In this document: positions 25,690 through 33,359 of the stretch, in pieces | Layout: each line of letters begins with the position of its first letter | Numbering within the stretch: the first letter of the stretch is position 1 | Assembly: GCF_001423845.1 (NCBI RefSeq) | Contig: NZ_LMPM01000002.1 | Span: 62,001 to 126,000, forward strand | From: Sphingomonas sp. Leaf357 | Lineage (GTDB): Bacteria > Pseudomonadota > Alphaproteobacteria > Sphingomonadales > Sphingomonadaceae | Direction: 5' to 3' | Length of the DNA stretch: 64,000 nt | The notes under the pieces: generated by a model | Told to the model about the DNA's origin: nothing | What the model saw: only the letters and a program-made list of their open reading frames with translations | Databases searched by the model: none | Translations under genes and position numbers: made by a program

Positions 25690-25780
25690 GGCGAGAATAA
25701 GGGACAAGTCAGCATCCGCTCCGTAGCTCATTCGCAAGTGGAAGGAAAGGAGAACAGAGCGAAGGCCCGATGGCGTTTCG

Positions 25781-28573
25781 CTAAAGGCCTATAGCGATGC
25801 CCACAGTCCGTGCAGATAGCGGCGACGCGACCGACGCTCCCTGGCGCTTCAGCATCTCGTCGATCGCGCCGACCTTGGCGCTGCTGCGTCCTTCGATGGC
25901 ACTGGCGAGGCGGTCGCGGTCGTCGGTGTAGATGATCGCAGACGCTTTGGCTCGGGAGACGGCGACGTAGGCGATGTTGGCGTCGACGTTGCTGCGAAAA
26001 GATTCGAGGTGAGCCATGACGCGCTCACAGGTCGCCCCTTGCGCGCTGTGGATGGTGCGGACCCAGCCTGGGCGGATGTGACGGTCGGCGACGTTGGCCA
26101 TGTCGAGGGCCTGCCGATTGCCGTTCTTGGAGCGGACGACGAGGATGCCTTCGTCGGGGTCGATCGCAACCACCTCGGCAGTGCGTCCGTTGAGCCGCTT
26201 GGCCTCGTAGTTGTTGCGGGTGAACTGGATGCGGTCGCCGGTGCGGAACTGCTGTTCGACTTCCGTGAAGGCATCGGCATTGGCGGCGCTGCCATCGCCG
26301 GGGGACCAGGTGAGCGCCTGACCTTCGGGGTCGAGCAGGCGGACGGTGCCGCCCTCGGCGTCGACAGACCCGACGCGGTAGCCGGTGTTGCGACGTGGCG
26401 CGCCGTCTTCCCCGCCCTTGCGGAAAATGACGACGGTGCCGGGGCGGTAGCTGGCGGCGCGGGTGCGGGCGGCGTCGGTGAGCCCGACCGATTCGAGTAC
26501 AGTGACGGCCATCGCGCGCTCGCCCAGCGTGCCGTCGCGAACCAGTTCGGCGCGAATGGCGTCGGTGAGCGCCTGGCGACCCTCGCGGGTCGGGTCGAGG
26601 ACGAGCGTGCGGGCGCGGTCCTTCGGCGACAGGCGCGCGAAGTCGCGGGCGAGCCGCGCACGCCGCACGTCGTGGTCGGCGTGCTGGATGACCTCGCCAC
26701 CCCCGTCGTCGAGGGCGGCGAACGCGGCCTCGGCATTGCCGGCGAGCAGCGCCTCGACCGCACGCTTTGTGTCGGGGTTGGACTGGCGGACGATCTCGGC
26801 GAGCTTGGGCGTCTCCATGCCGGCGTCCTGAAGCTGGCCGAATGCACGGCCGGCCGCGACGCTACCCAATTGCTTCACGTCACCGACCAACACGACGCGT
26901 GCGCCCTCGGTATGGGCCTGGGCGAGCAGCGCCTCGCCGTCGCGGGCGCTGAGCATGGACGCTTCGTCGACGATCCAGATTTCGGGCTTCCTGTCGCCGC
27001 ACGGCGTGGCGGGACTGGCGGTGAGCATCTTGGCGACGGTCATCGGCTCGCCCCCGATCGCGCGCGCCAGTTCGTCCGCAGCCGTGGCCGTGGGTGCGAG
27101 CGCGCGGACGGTGTAGCCGCGTGCCTTGGCGGCATCGGCATGGACGCGCAGGACCGTAGTGGTCTTGGCGGTGCCGGCGCTGCCCAGGATGCCGACGACG
27201 CTGTTTGGAGAGACAAGCAGCGCCTTGGTGGCGGTGCGCTGCCCGTCGGTCCATGTGTGGCCCATCTTCTCCGACACGGCCTCAGCCTTAGCGACGATGA
27301 TGGCGGCGTCGAAATGGTCGGCGAGCGGATCGAGCGTGCCCCGACCGGCGCGTTCCAGACCCAGCATCCGCTCTTCGGTCGCGATGGCCTCGCGGGTGGT
27401 ATAGCCGACGACGCCGCGCGCCATGCCGGGGGCGGCGCGGATGACGAGGTCCTGGGCGCGCTCGGCGCGGGCGATGGCGGCGACGATGTCGCCGGGGAAC
27501 ACTTGGCCGCGTGCGGCGTCGCCGGCCTCGCGTTCGAGGATGGCGGCTGCGAACACCGCGTCGCGCTCGCCGACATGCGCAGCGGCGAAGGCGACCTCGC
27601 GGTCTGCGATGCGCATCCGGGCGCGGGTGCCAGGCATGGCCTGACCCACGCGAGCTTCGGCCTCGGCGACAAGCGTGCGGCGCGCGGCCTCGGTGAAGCC
27701 GAGTTCATGGGCGCGGTCGCGCCATGCGCCGGTGAGCTGCTGGTAGTCGACGGCCTCCTTGGGGCTGCGGGTGTCGAGCGCGACGACGGCCTTCTCGGCT
27801 GCGGTTGCGCTGGCACGGGTCTGGCCGCGTGCGGCGAGCGCCGCCTCGATCTGGCGGGAGCGGTTGGCGAAGGCGTCGCGCACTTCTGGGGTGATGGCGT
27901 CGAGTTCGAACAGCCCGTTCTCTCCCCCGATCGTGACGGTATAGCCCAGCCGCTGCACCTCGGCCGCGAGCTGCTGGTGGTAGATGGCACCGATAGCCTT
28001 CTGCAGCTGATAGAGGGGATGGCTTTCGATGCTGCGCCATGTGCCGTCGTCGTCGCAGGTGGCGTTGATGATGACGCAGTGGGTGTGGACCTGCGGGTCG
28101 GGCAGGTTCTCGGTCTCGCGGGCGGTAAAATGCGGGAACGCGGCAATGGCGAGATTGCCGGTCGCGACGCGCGGGGTGGTCTTGCCCTCGCGGATGCGGG
28201 CGGTGGCGGCGTGCCTCTCGGTATAGTCGAGCGCGACCCCAACGGCGCGGTCATGGGCGTCGAGCAGGCGACGGTCGCCCGCCACCAGTGCCGCGACCGA
28301 CACGGATTTCGGTGCGGAGCAGGCCAAGTCCCAACCGGGCTTGTGCTCGCGCACGCCGTCGCGAACGGTGCCGAGCACGGTCCCGTTCGGCAGCTTGCCG
28401 TGGAGCGAGGCGGCGAAGGCGTCGGGGTCGACCTCGCCACGCAGGCCCAGCTTGGCCGCGCCGCGTCCGTGCCATGCCGAGGGGGCCTTAGCGTCGCCGA
28501 CATAATATTCGTCGGCCTCGTAATAGCCGAGCGCGTCGTCGGGGTTGGTGAGGTTGATAAGGGTGGCGACCAT
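25781..28573 (-). CDS. MobF-family conjugative relaxase/helicase (TrwC/TraA type)
   Basis: The 930-residue protein has an N-terminal relaxase domain with paired tyrosines (YY at 17-18 and 24-25) and the metal-binding HTH of the three-histidine motif in DPQVHTHCVIIN. A C-terminal superfamily 1 helicase domain follows, with Walker A GSAGTAKTTTV, IVDEASML (Walker B) and a distal GWVRTIHSAQGATCERV motif. It should nick oriT, remain bound to the 5' end and unwind the transferred strand. It overlaps the coupling-protein gene (28573), so the two are coupled. The length is on the short side for TraI/TrwC but normal for TraA-like MobF proteins of sphingomonad plasmids. Confidence 0.93.
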   Translation of the reverse strand: MVATLINLTNPDDALGYYEADEYYVGDAKAPSAWHGRGAAKLGLRGEVDPDAFAASLHGKLPNGTVLGTVRDGVREHKPGWDLACSAPKSVSVAALVAGDRRLLDAHDRAVGVALDYTERHAATARIREGKTTPRVATGNLAIAAFPHFTARETENLPDPQVHTHCVIINATCDDDGTWRSIESHPLYQLQKAIGAIYHQQLAAEVQRLGYTVTIGGENGLFELDAITPEVRDAFANRSRQIEAALAARGQTRASATAAEKAVVALDTRSPKEAVDYQQLTGAWRDRAHELGFTEAARRTLVAEAEARVGQAMPGTRARMRIADREVAFAAAHVGERDAVFAAAILEREAGDAARGQVFPGDIVAAIARAERAQDLVIRAAPGMARGVVGYTTREAIATEERMLGLERAGRGTLDPLADHFDAAIIVAKAEAVSEKMGHTWTDGQRTATKALLVSPNSVVGILGSAGTAKTTTVLRVHADAAKARGYTVRALAPTATAADELARAIGGEPMTVAKMLTASPATPCGDRKPEIWIVDEASMLSARDGEALLAQAHTEGARVVLVGDVKQLGSVAAGRAFGQLQDAGMETPKLAEIVRQSNPDTKRAVEALLAGNAEAAFAALDDGGGEVIQHADHDVRRARLARDFARLSPKDRARTLVLDPTREGRQALTDAIRAELVRDGTLGERAMAVTVLESVGLTDAARTRAASYRPGTVVIFRKGGEDGAPRRNTGYRVGSVDAEGGTVRLLDPEGQALTWSPGDGSAANADAFTEVEQQFRTGDRIQFTRNNYEAKRLNGRTAEVVAIDPDEGILVVRSKNGNRQALDMANVADRHIRPGWVRTIHSAQGATCERVMAHLESFRSNVDANIAYVAVSRAKASAIIYTDDRDRLASAIEGRSSAKVGAIDEMLKRQGASVASPLSARTVGIAIGL

Positions 28574-30399
28574 CAGCGGGGTCCTGCGGTGAGCCAGTCG
28601 TCGCCGTCCTCGATGCGGGCCTCGATGTGGGGGCGTGCTGGCGTAGTGTCGCCCGATAGCGGGGCGATGTCGGGCATGGTGACGGGTGCGGGCACCCATG
28701 CGGGCGCGATGTCGGGCATGGTGGGGCCTGGGTCGATCGTCACCCTGGCGAGCGGATAGCCCGACAGGCGCAGATAGGCCTGGCCGGTCGCCAGCCCCGT
28801 CACCTCGGAGTCGATGATGAGCGAGTTGCGCTCGCGGTGCGTGGCGAACGAGCCGCGCTCGCCCTTGGCGCTGCCTTCGAGCGATTCGGTCGTGCGCTGG
28901 TTCTCGACTTCGACGGTGCCGCACAGCTCGACCGCCCATGTCGCGGTCGGATGGTCGCCGACCGACATGATGAACTGGGTCGAGGTCTGGCCGGTGATGA
29001 TATGGACGCCCTCCTCGCCGTATTTGTCGCGGAGCTGGGCGACGGACTGGAAGGCGATGGTGATGGCCGCGCCGTATTTTCTCCCCTCCGGGAACAAGGT
29101 CATCAACGAGGTGATGGGCGGCAGCGAGGGCAGTTCGTCGAGGATAAGCCATGCCCGGCACGGCGCGTTGGTATCGCGCTGGAGGATGGCGGATGCGGCC
29201 GCATCCAGCCACGCGGTGACGACGGGAAGGCCGGCGTCGCGGTAGCGGCGCGGTGCCGTGAGGAAGATGAAGGGTCTGTCCCCCTCGTGCTGATCGAGCG
29301 CGGCATAGAAGGCGTCGAAGCTGAACGTCTGCGCCGATGTCGGCACGGCCGCGAGCATGGCGACGATGCGGGCGGGCTGGCTGAGCATGAAGGCGACGCT
29401 GGAGGACGCCCGTTCGGCTCCCGGCTCGAAGGCGCGCGCGGCCTCGGTCCTGGCGACGAGTTCGCGCAGTTCGTCGATGTTGGCCACGGTGAGCGTGGTG
29501 GCGAGCTGGTCGAGGTCGGTGCGACCCTCGCGGACGAACCGATAGATGATGCGGGCGATGACGGCGCGCGCCTGGTCATACCATATATCGTTGTCGCCGC
29601 GCCCCTTGGGGAGTGGGAGCAGGATGGCGGCAAGCCGGTAGGCGTCGGCCGGGTCGGCGATGTCGGCCAGCGGATTCCAGCGCACGGTCCTGGCATCCCA
29701 GACGTTGAGGATGATGTCGCCGCGTGCGGCGTTGTAGAAGCTGCGGATGTAGGAGCCATCGGGGTCATAGACGAGCGCATGGTCGCCGCGTGCGGCGATC
29801 TGGCGGACAATGCCGCGCAAGGCGGTCGACTTGCCAGACCCGGACTGACCGACCGCGAGCAAGTGGCGGGTCTCGTTCTCGGGGGGTAGCGGCACGCCGC
29901 CCAGCTCGATGGGGGCACCGGTCTTCCTCGTCCATGCGAGCAGCGACGCCAGTTCCTGCGGTGTGACGATGCGGTTGCCGCGCTTCACCTGGTCGCGTGC
30001 CGCCTCGCGCGACGCCTTGATCCACTGGCGCCCCAGCAATGTCGGCAGGCCGATCGCGAGCAGGACGGCGAACGGCACGCCGATGTAGCCGAGCCTGTGC
30101 AGCATCCCGGTCGCGGCGACCTGTTCCGGCGGTGCCGGCACCTCGAACCCGGTGTAGGTGGGCGGGGACTGCTGCGCCTGCAACATCGCGGCCGGGTTGA
30201 GTCTCTGGTTGATCTCGTGGCGCAGCCATACTTGCGCCAGCACCCGGTCCCCGGCGCTGGTGGTCGCCCAGGTGAGCGCGGTGCCGAGCACCATGCCGAG
30301 CAGCCCGCCCAGCGCCGCGACGCGCAGCAAGGTCAGAACGGCGTTGGAGCGATGCGCCTCGATGACGCGGCCCCGGCTCGCTTCGAGTACGCGGTTCAT
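28573..30399 (-). CDS. Type IV coupling protein (VirD4/TraD type)
   Basis: The 608-residue protein has N-terminal membrane helices (AALGGLLGMVLGTALTWA near 25-45 and GYIGVPFAVLLAIGLPTLL near 110-130). A P-loop ATPase follows with Walker A VGQSGSGKSTAL and Walker B WLILDELPSLP. It links the relaxosome to a transfer channel. Its presence without channel genes indicates that the element borrows a helper conjugation system. The start at 30399 overlaps the small upstream gene by four bases; a longer frame from 30546 would run across that gene and is rejected. Confidence 0.92.
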   Translation of the reverse strand: MNRVLEASRGRVIEAHRSNAVLTLLRVAALGGLLGMVLGTALTWATTSAGDRVLAQVWLRHEINQRLNPAAMLQAQQSPPTYTGFEVPAPPEQVAATGMLHRLGYIGVPFAVLLAIGLPTLLGRQWIKASREAARDQVKRGNRIVTPQELASLLAWTRKTGAPIELGGVPLPPENETRHLLAVGQSGSGKSTALRGIVRQIAARGDHALVYDPDGSYIRSFYNAARGDIILNVWDARTVRWNPLADIADPADAYRLAAILLPLPKGRGDNDIWYDQARAVIARIIYRFVREGRTDLDQLATTLTVANIDELRELVARTEAARAFEPGAERASSSVAFMLSQPARIVAMLAAVPTSAQTFSFDAFYAALDQHEGDRPFIFLTAPRRYRDAGLPVVTAWLDAAASAILQRDTNAPCRAWLILDELPSLPPITSLMTLFPEGRKYGAAITIAFQSVAQLRDKYGEEGVHIITGQTSTQFIMSVGDHPTATWAVELCGTVEVENQRTTESLEGSAKGERGSFATHRERNSLIIDSEVTGLATGQAYLRLSGYPLARVTIDPGPTMPDIAPAWVPAPVTMPDIAPLSGDTTPARPHIEARIEDGDDWLTAGPR

Positions 30400-30767
30400 G
30401 GCTGCACCACCTTGGCGACGACGGGGACGAGCTGGCCGACGAACGTCGCCTGCTGATCCTGCGGCAGCATCTTGAGCGCATGGAGGCGGGTCGTCGCGTA
30501 GGCCGCGAAGGCGTTCACCGCCGCATGCTCGCTCGCCTCGTTGCACGCGTCGACTTTGACCGCGAGGCGGGCGAGCGCGTCGAGGATGCGGTCCATCAGC
30601 GGATCGATGACGGGCACGACCTTGGCCGGCTGCGGGGCGGCGAGTGCCGCTGCCAGCAACTCGCGTAGGACCTCGGCACGGGTCATCTTGGCGCTGGTTG
30701 CACGGGCGTCGATGGCCTTGACGAGAGTGTGGTCGAGCCTGACCTGAACGGGAATGGTGACGGACAT
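30396..30767 (-). CDS. Ribbon-helix-helix protein of the mobilisation operon
   Basis: The 123-residue protein opens with VTIPVQVRLDHTLVKAID and KMTRAEVLRELLAAAL, the beta strand plus two helices of a ribbon-helix-helix DNA-binding domain. The rest is helical. Such proteins often bind oriT as relaxosome accessory factors and repress their own operon. It is the first gene of the mobilisation operon (then coupling protein, then relaxase) and overlaps the next gene by four bases. The start is the ATG at 30767; a TTG sits one codon upstream. Confidence 0.82.
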   Translation of the reverse strand: MSVTIPVQVRLDHTLVKAIDARATSAKMTRAEVLRELLAAALAAPQPAKVVPVIDPLMDRILDALARLAVKVDACNEASEHAAVNAFAAYATTRLHALKMLPQDQQATFVGQLVPVVAKVVQP

Positions 30768-30812
30768 CAAGCGGCCTCAGTCTATCGGGAAAGTACCGTT
30801 GTTTCTCAGTGA

Positions 30813-30847
30813 CTTAGCCAAAAAAGATACAGGGAAATACGGCTAAG
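30813..30847. other. Candidate oriT region upstream of the mobilisation operon
   Basis: CTTAGCC (30813-30819) and GGCTAAG (30841-30847) are inverted, with a 21-bp AT-leaning centre, 46 bp before the ribbon-helix-helix gene. Location and structure fit an origin of transfer or an operator. No exact nic consensus was recognised. Confidence 0.4.
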
Positions 30848-30905
30848 GTGCTAGAAACGCTGGCATTGGAACCTGCACTTGTGCGTGGGGTGTGTTCCTA
30901 GCCTT

Positions 30906-30926
30906 GGAGGATGCGGCGCATCCTCC
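30906..30926. other. Perfect 21-bp palindrome (10-bp arms, 1-base centre)
   Basis: GGAGGATGCG and CGCATCCTCC flank a single G. It lies just past the 3' end of the 102-residue gene at 30942. It could be a terminator stem without a T-run, an operator or part of oriT. Confidence 0.6.
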
Positions 30927-30941
30927 AGAGCCAGCGAGCAG

Positions 30942-31250
30942 TCATTGAGGGAAGAGGTTAGCGTCGAAGAAGGAGGGCTCGCGCTCGCTCTCGGTGGAGC
31001 GATATTCGTTGTTGGCCCACGGCTGACGCGAGGTGAAGTAGGTGTTCGTCGTGTCGAAATTGGACCGGTCTTCGGTGGTCTCGTCCCGACAGGAGGCGGT
31101 GCCCAACAGGATCAGGACAGCCACGGCGCGCTGATACAGGGTGGCCCGGCTCTGGATGTACTCGTCGGGATGTTTGGGATGCGGGGGCTCAATCGTAAGC
31201 CAGTAGGCCCAGGCTCCATCTCGGAGGACGATCTTATGCTTCACGGCCAT
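30942..31250 (-). CDS. Hypothetical protein, 102 residues
   Basis: This is the last possible gene before the right end of the element, on the minus strand. GGTGGAG lies about seven bases before the ATG at 31250. The product starts MAVKHKIVLRDGAWAYWLTIE, has a moderately hydrophobic stretch in the middle (RAVAVLILLGTASC), and a polar, acidic C-terminal half. I do not recognise a family. The hydrophobic stretch followed by Cys resembles a lipobox but sits too far from the N-terminus to be a normal signal. It may be a genuine small gene or a degraded one. Confidence 0.45.
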   Translation of the reverse strand: MAVKHKIVLRDGAWAYWLTIEPPHPKHPDEYIQSRATLYQRAVAVLILLGTASCRDETTEDRSNFDTTNTYFTSRQPWANNEYRSTESEREPSFFDANLFPQ

Positions 31251-31296
31251 CTAGTGCGCTCCACCTCTAGCCCTGACCACTATGGCCACGACTCGT

Positions 31297-31306
31297 AGGT
31301 GTAGCT
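31297..31306. repeat. Right inner arm of the putative att dyad (AGGTGTAGCT)
   Basis: Reverse complement of 12306-12315. In the circular form the two arms lie 12 bases either side of the AG at the start of the core. Confidence 0.6.
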
Positions 31307-31311
31307 ATATT

Positions 31312-31956
31312 TCACCGTAGCAGGTTGTGCCCGCCCGCCGCCGCGATCTCCAGCGCGCGCTTTGCCGTCTCCTGCCCCTTCACCTGGCGCAGGTCCGGCC
31401 CGGCGAACGCCTCGTCGGCCTGCCCCGGCTGCGGTGCGGAAAGCAGGCCGTGTCCCTTGAAATGGTTGAGCAGCGACAGCAGGTCCGGCGGCGCGATCAC
31501 CTCGATCGATCCCGCCCAGGCCGCCTCCGCCCCTTGCGCCGCCGGGCAGATCAGCCCCTTGCCGTCCTCCGATGCGTGCAGCGCGGCCAGCAGCACCCCC
31601 GGCGACGGCGCGATCCGCGCATCCAGCCCGAGTTCGCCGACCGCGACATAGCCGCTCAGTGTCTCGGCATCGATCACCCCCATCGCCCCGAGCAAGGCGA
31701 GCGCGATCGGCAGATCGTAATGCGATCCTTCCTTGGGCAGATCGGCCGGCGACAGGTTCACGGAAATCCGCTTCGGCGGCAATGCCAGCCCCATCGCCGA
31801 GATCGCCCCGCGCACCCGCTCGCGGCTTTCCGCCACCGCCTTGTCGGCCAGTCCCACGACAATGAAATTGGGTAGCCCCGGCGCCAGCGACACCTGCACC
31901 TCGACCGCGCGCGCCTCCAGCCCGAGATACGCGACAGTCGATACGATCGCGACCAT
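31312..31956 (-). pseudogene. comM: comM (yifB) 5' fragment, interrupted by the element
   Basis: The fragment encodes the N-terminal Lon-like ChlI domain of ComM (MVAIVSTVAYLGLEARAVEV, GLPNFIVVGLADKAV, NLSPADLPKEGSHYDLPIAL). It then continues to VKGQETAKRALEIAAAGGHNLL, where the element takes over and adds Arg and a TGA. That leaves 214 residues without the ATPase core. The Walker A and the rest are at 11421-12302. The original gene started at the ATG at 31956. Loss of ComM would be expected to lower natural transformation if this strain is competent. Confidence 0.93.
31319..31329. repeat. Right junction core (attR side), AGCAGGTTGTG
   Basis: Second copy of the 11-bp core. On its left is element sequence, on its right intact comM. 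Confidence 0.92.
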
Positions 31957-32109
31957 CCGCGCATTCTCCTCCGAACGACACGACCATAGCGGCAAAACGC
32001 GTATGAGAAATATCCTATGCGCGAATATCCCATATCGCGTCTCGCGGGTGAAGAGGTTGAATGACTGGCTGTCTTGCACAAACAAGACACCTGCCCCACA
32101 TGCCCGATC

Positions 32110-32412
32110 GTGACCGACCCCGCCCCCGCACCCCGTGCCAGACGCAGTCCCGTGCGCCGCCAGGTCGAGCTCGCCGGTGGGATCCTGCTCGTCGTCGTCA
32201 CCCCCGCCGTCGCCATTCTTCCCGGGCCGGCCGGCACGATCGTCTTTGCCGGCGGCATGGTCCTCATCCTGCGCAACTCGCATTGGGCGCGGCTGCGCTG
32301 GGCACGGCTCAAGCGACGCTTTCCCCGCATCGGCGGGTTCATCGATCGCATGATGCGCCGGGGCAGCGCGCTTCGTCGCCACGCGCGCGACAAGATGGCG
32401 GCGGAGAATTGA
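32110..32412 (+). CDS. Small PGPGW-type transmembrane protein
   Basis: The 100-residue protein (GTG start at 32110) has a basic N-terminus, one membrane segment (GGILLVVVTPAVAILPGPAG) running into a second short one (FAGGMVLIL), and a basic C-terminal helix (WARLKRRFPRIGGFIDRMMRR). The L-P-G-P-A-G turn between the two hydrophobic halves resembles small inner-membrane proteins with a PGPGW motif; the exact motif is not conserved here. A TTG at 32074 would add 12 residues. Function is unknown. Confidence 0.65.
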   Translation: MTDPAPAPRARRSPVRRQVELAGGILLVVVTPAVAILPGPAGTIVFAGGMVLILRNSHWARLRWARLKRRFPRIGGFIDRMMRRGSALRRHARDKMAAEN

Positions 32413-32449
32413 CTTCCACGCGACCTTTGCCTAATGGCCCTGCCTTCAA

Positions 32450-32473
32450 GGTCGCCCCTGTGGCGGCCCTTTT
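32450..32473 (+). terminator. Probable rho-independent terminator upstream of rpmH
   Basis: GGTCGCC and GGCGGCC form a seven-pair stem (one G-U) with a five-base loop, followed by CTTTT. It lies 38 bases after the small membrane-protein gene. Confidence 0.6.
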
Positions 32474-32524
32474 ACGTTCAGATGCACCCCCAATGCAGAG
32501 TTCAGGGGGTATAGAATTCAGGGA

Positions 32525-32989
32525 ATGACCGATGAAGCGGACTTTTCAACCGAGCAACCTGGTGCGCGCCCGTCGCCACGGCTTCCGCGCACGCTCGGCG
32601 ACCCCGGGCGGCCGCAACGTCCTGCGCGCTCGCCGCAACCGCGGCCGCAAGAAGCTGTCGGCCTAAAGACTTTAGCGATTCGCCGCGATTTCCTCGCGGC
32701 GAACGCCGGTAAGCGCGCACCGATGCCGGGCTTCGTCCTGCTCGTGCGCGATCGGCAGGACGGTTCGCCCGATATGCGAATCGGCTACACCGTCACCAAG
32801 AAGATCGGCAACGCCGTCGTCCGCAACCGCATGAAACGGCGGTTGCGCGAACTGGCGCGCGAATTGCTCCCGACCTCGGGGATTCGCGGCGCGGATCACG
32901 TCCTGATCGGACGGGCCGGCGGGGTCGAACGCGATTACGGCCTGTTGCGGACCGAACTCGCCAAGGCGCTGGCCAAGGTGATGCGATGA
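32525..32989 (+). CDS. rnpA: Ribonuclease P protein component; start inferred upstream of rpmH
   Basis: The conserved protein spans roughly residues 47-154: [16 protein letters not shown], a central strand region ([34 protein letters not shown], with the RNR signature) and DHVLIGRAG. It pairs with RNase P RNA to mature tRNA 5' ends. There is no ATG, GTG or TTG in frame between the rpmH stop and the conserved RRDF. The only canonical start keeping the domain is the ATG at 32525, seven bases before rpmH, which adds about 46 Pro/Arg-rich residues and places all of rpmH inside rnpA in another frame. This is like the arrangement described for Thermus. A non-canonical start such as ATT at 32678 is the alternative. 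Confidence 0.88.
   Translation: MTDEADFSTEQPGARPSPRLPRTLGDPGRPQRPARSPQPRPQEAVGLKTLAIRRDFLAANAGKRAPMPGFVLLVRDRQDGSPDMRIGYTVTKKIGNAVVRNRMKRRLRELARELLPTSGIRGADHVLIGRAGGVERDYGLLRTELAKALAKVMR
32532..32666 (+). CDS. rpmH: 50S ribosomal protein L34
   Basis: The 44-residue protein [20 protein letters not shown]... is a textbook L34: very basic, with [20 protein letters not shown] and a short C-terminal KKLSA. It is part of the large ribosomal subunit. CAGGGA lies six bases before the ATG. It lies entirely within the extended rnpA frame if that starts at 32525. Confidence 0.97.
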   Translation: MKRTFQPSNLVRARRHGFRARSATPGGRNVLRARRNRGRKKLSA

Positions 32990-33016
32990 GTTTGTCCCTC
33001 ACCGTGCCGCACATAC

Positions 33017-33101
33017 CGGCCGTGCTGCGCTTGTCGAAGCACTGCGCTTCTTGTCCACCGTCGAAAGAAGGACATTCCTTCGACAGGCTCAGGACAGACG
33101 G
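33017..33101. repeat. Dispersed imperfect inverted repeat (copy B)
   Basis: Diverged copy of the element at 11315-11400, with the same GCTTGTCGAAG and CTTCGACAGGCTCAGGACAG ends. It separates rnpA from yidD. Confidence 0.83.
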
Positions 33102-33116
33102 TGCGGATTGCTACCC

Positions 33117-33329
33117 ATGCTAGCCCGCCTGCTCATCCTTCTCGCCCGCGCCTGGCAGCTCGGCCCGTCGGTCGTCCTGCCGCCCACCTGCCGCTACGCC
33201 CCGAGCTGTTCGGCCTATGCAATCGAGGCACTTCGCCGCTATGGCGCGCTCAAGGGGGGCTGGCTGGCCGCACGCCGTATCGGGCGCTGCCATCCCTGGG
33301 GCGGTTCGGGTTACGACCCGGTTCCTTAA
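33117..33329 (+). CDS. yidD: Membrane protein insertion efficiency factor YidD
   Basis: The 70-residue protein has the family signature [17 protein letters not shown] (with two of the conserved cysteines) and [13 protein letters not shown]. YidD helps YidC-dependent insertion at the inner membrane. It sits in the usual place between rnpA and yidC. The ATG at 33117 is chosen because the family starts close to this helix; a longer frame would run into the repeat. Confidence 0.93.
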   Translation: MLARLLILLARAWQLGPSVVLPPTCRYAPSCSAYAIEALRRYGALKGGWLAARRIGRCHPWGGSGYDPVP

Positions 33330-33359
33330 CTAGACTTAGCACGACAGGATTCCCGACCG

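Larger units (their letters stand above)
25184..25780. other. 597-bp gene-free region upstream of the reverse transcriptase, possible structured ncRNA locus
   Basis: No convincing protein gene is found between the relaxase stop and the reverse transcriptase start. The region holds two exact 98-bp direct repeats (25265-25362 and 25592-25689). Read on the minus strand, each repeat can fold into several hairpins, for example GGTCC/GGACC, CATCGC/GCGATG and GACG/CGTC. Short frames can be read through the repeats, but they differ after the repeat ends and have no family resemblance that I recognise. A noncoding RNA for the adjacent enzyme is an inference. Confidence 0.5.
12303..31329. mobile_element. 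19,027-bp integrative mobilisable element inserted in comM
   Basis: The element is bounded by the 11-bp direct repeats at 12292 and 31319. It carries a large serine recombinase at its left end, a heavy-metal efflux operon, an arsenic operon, a reverse transcriptase, and a mobilisation module (MobF relaxase, coupling protein, ribbon-helix-helix protein). No VirB/Trb-type channel genes are present, so transfer would need a helper system. Excision by recombination between the repeats would restore comM exactly. The recombinase 3' half is visibly less GC-rich than the metal genes, suggesting a composite origin. comM is a known insertion target in other bacteria (for example Acinetobacter resistance islands), but those use Tn7-type transposition genes, which are absent here. 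Confidence 0.92.

Noticed and set aside
25224..25715. Two small minus-strand frames sharing MSLAVHVDASATLIVGAAME
   Set aside because: The shared part comes from the 98-bp repeat; the frames differ before and after it, and neither has a family match or a complete gene layout. Coding cannot be excluded.
23975..25780. Diversity-generating retroelement (RT with template and variable repeats)
   Set aside because: The RT has QGCPLS, not the GxxxSQ motif of that class, the 98-bp repeats are identical with no adenine-specific changes, and no target gene with a C-type lectin fold lies at either copy.
26009..28759. Long plus-strand open frame of 916 codons opposite the relaxase
   Set aside because: It is Gly/Val/Asp-rich with no domain resemblance and mirrors the codon pattern of the relaxase on the other strand.
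25781..29212. Relaxase frame extended upstream to 29212
   Set aside because: The extension is antisense-like Arg/His-rich sequence inside the coupling-protein gene; the relaxase domain starts at MVATLINLTNPDDALGYY (28573).
12303..31329. AbaR-like Tn7-type transposon in comM
   Set aside because: No tniA/tniB/tnsABC-like genes are present and the target repeat is 11 bp; the serine recombinase explains the insertion better.
12303..31329. Fully self-transmissible ICE
   Set aside because: Only relaxase, coupling protein and a small DNA-binding protein are present; no VirB4, VirB6 or pilin-like genes were seen.
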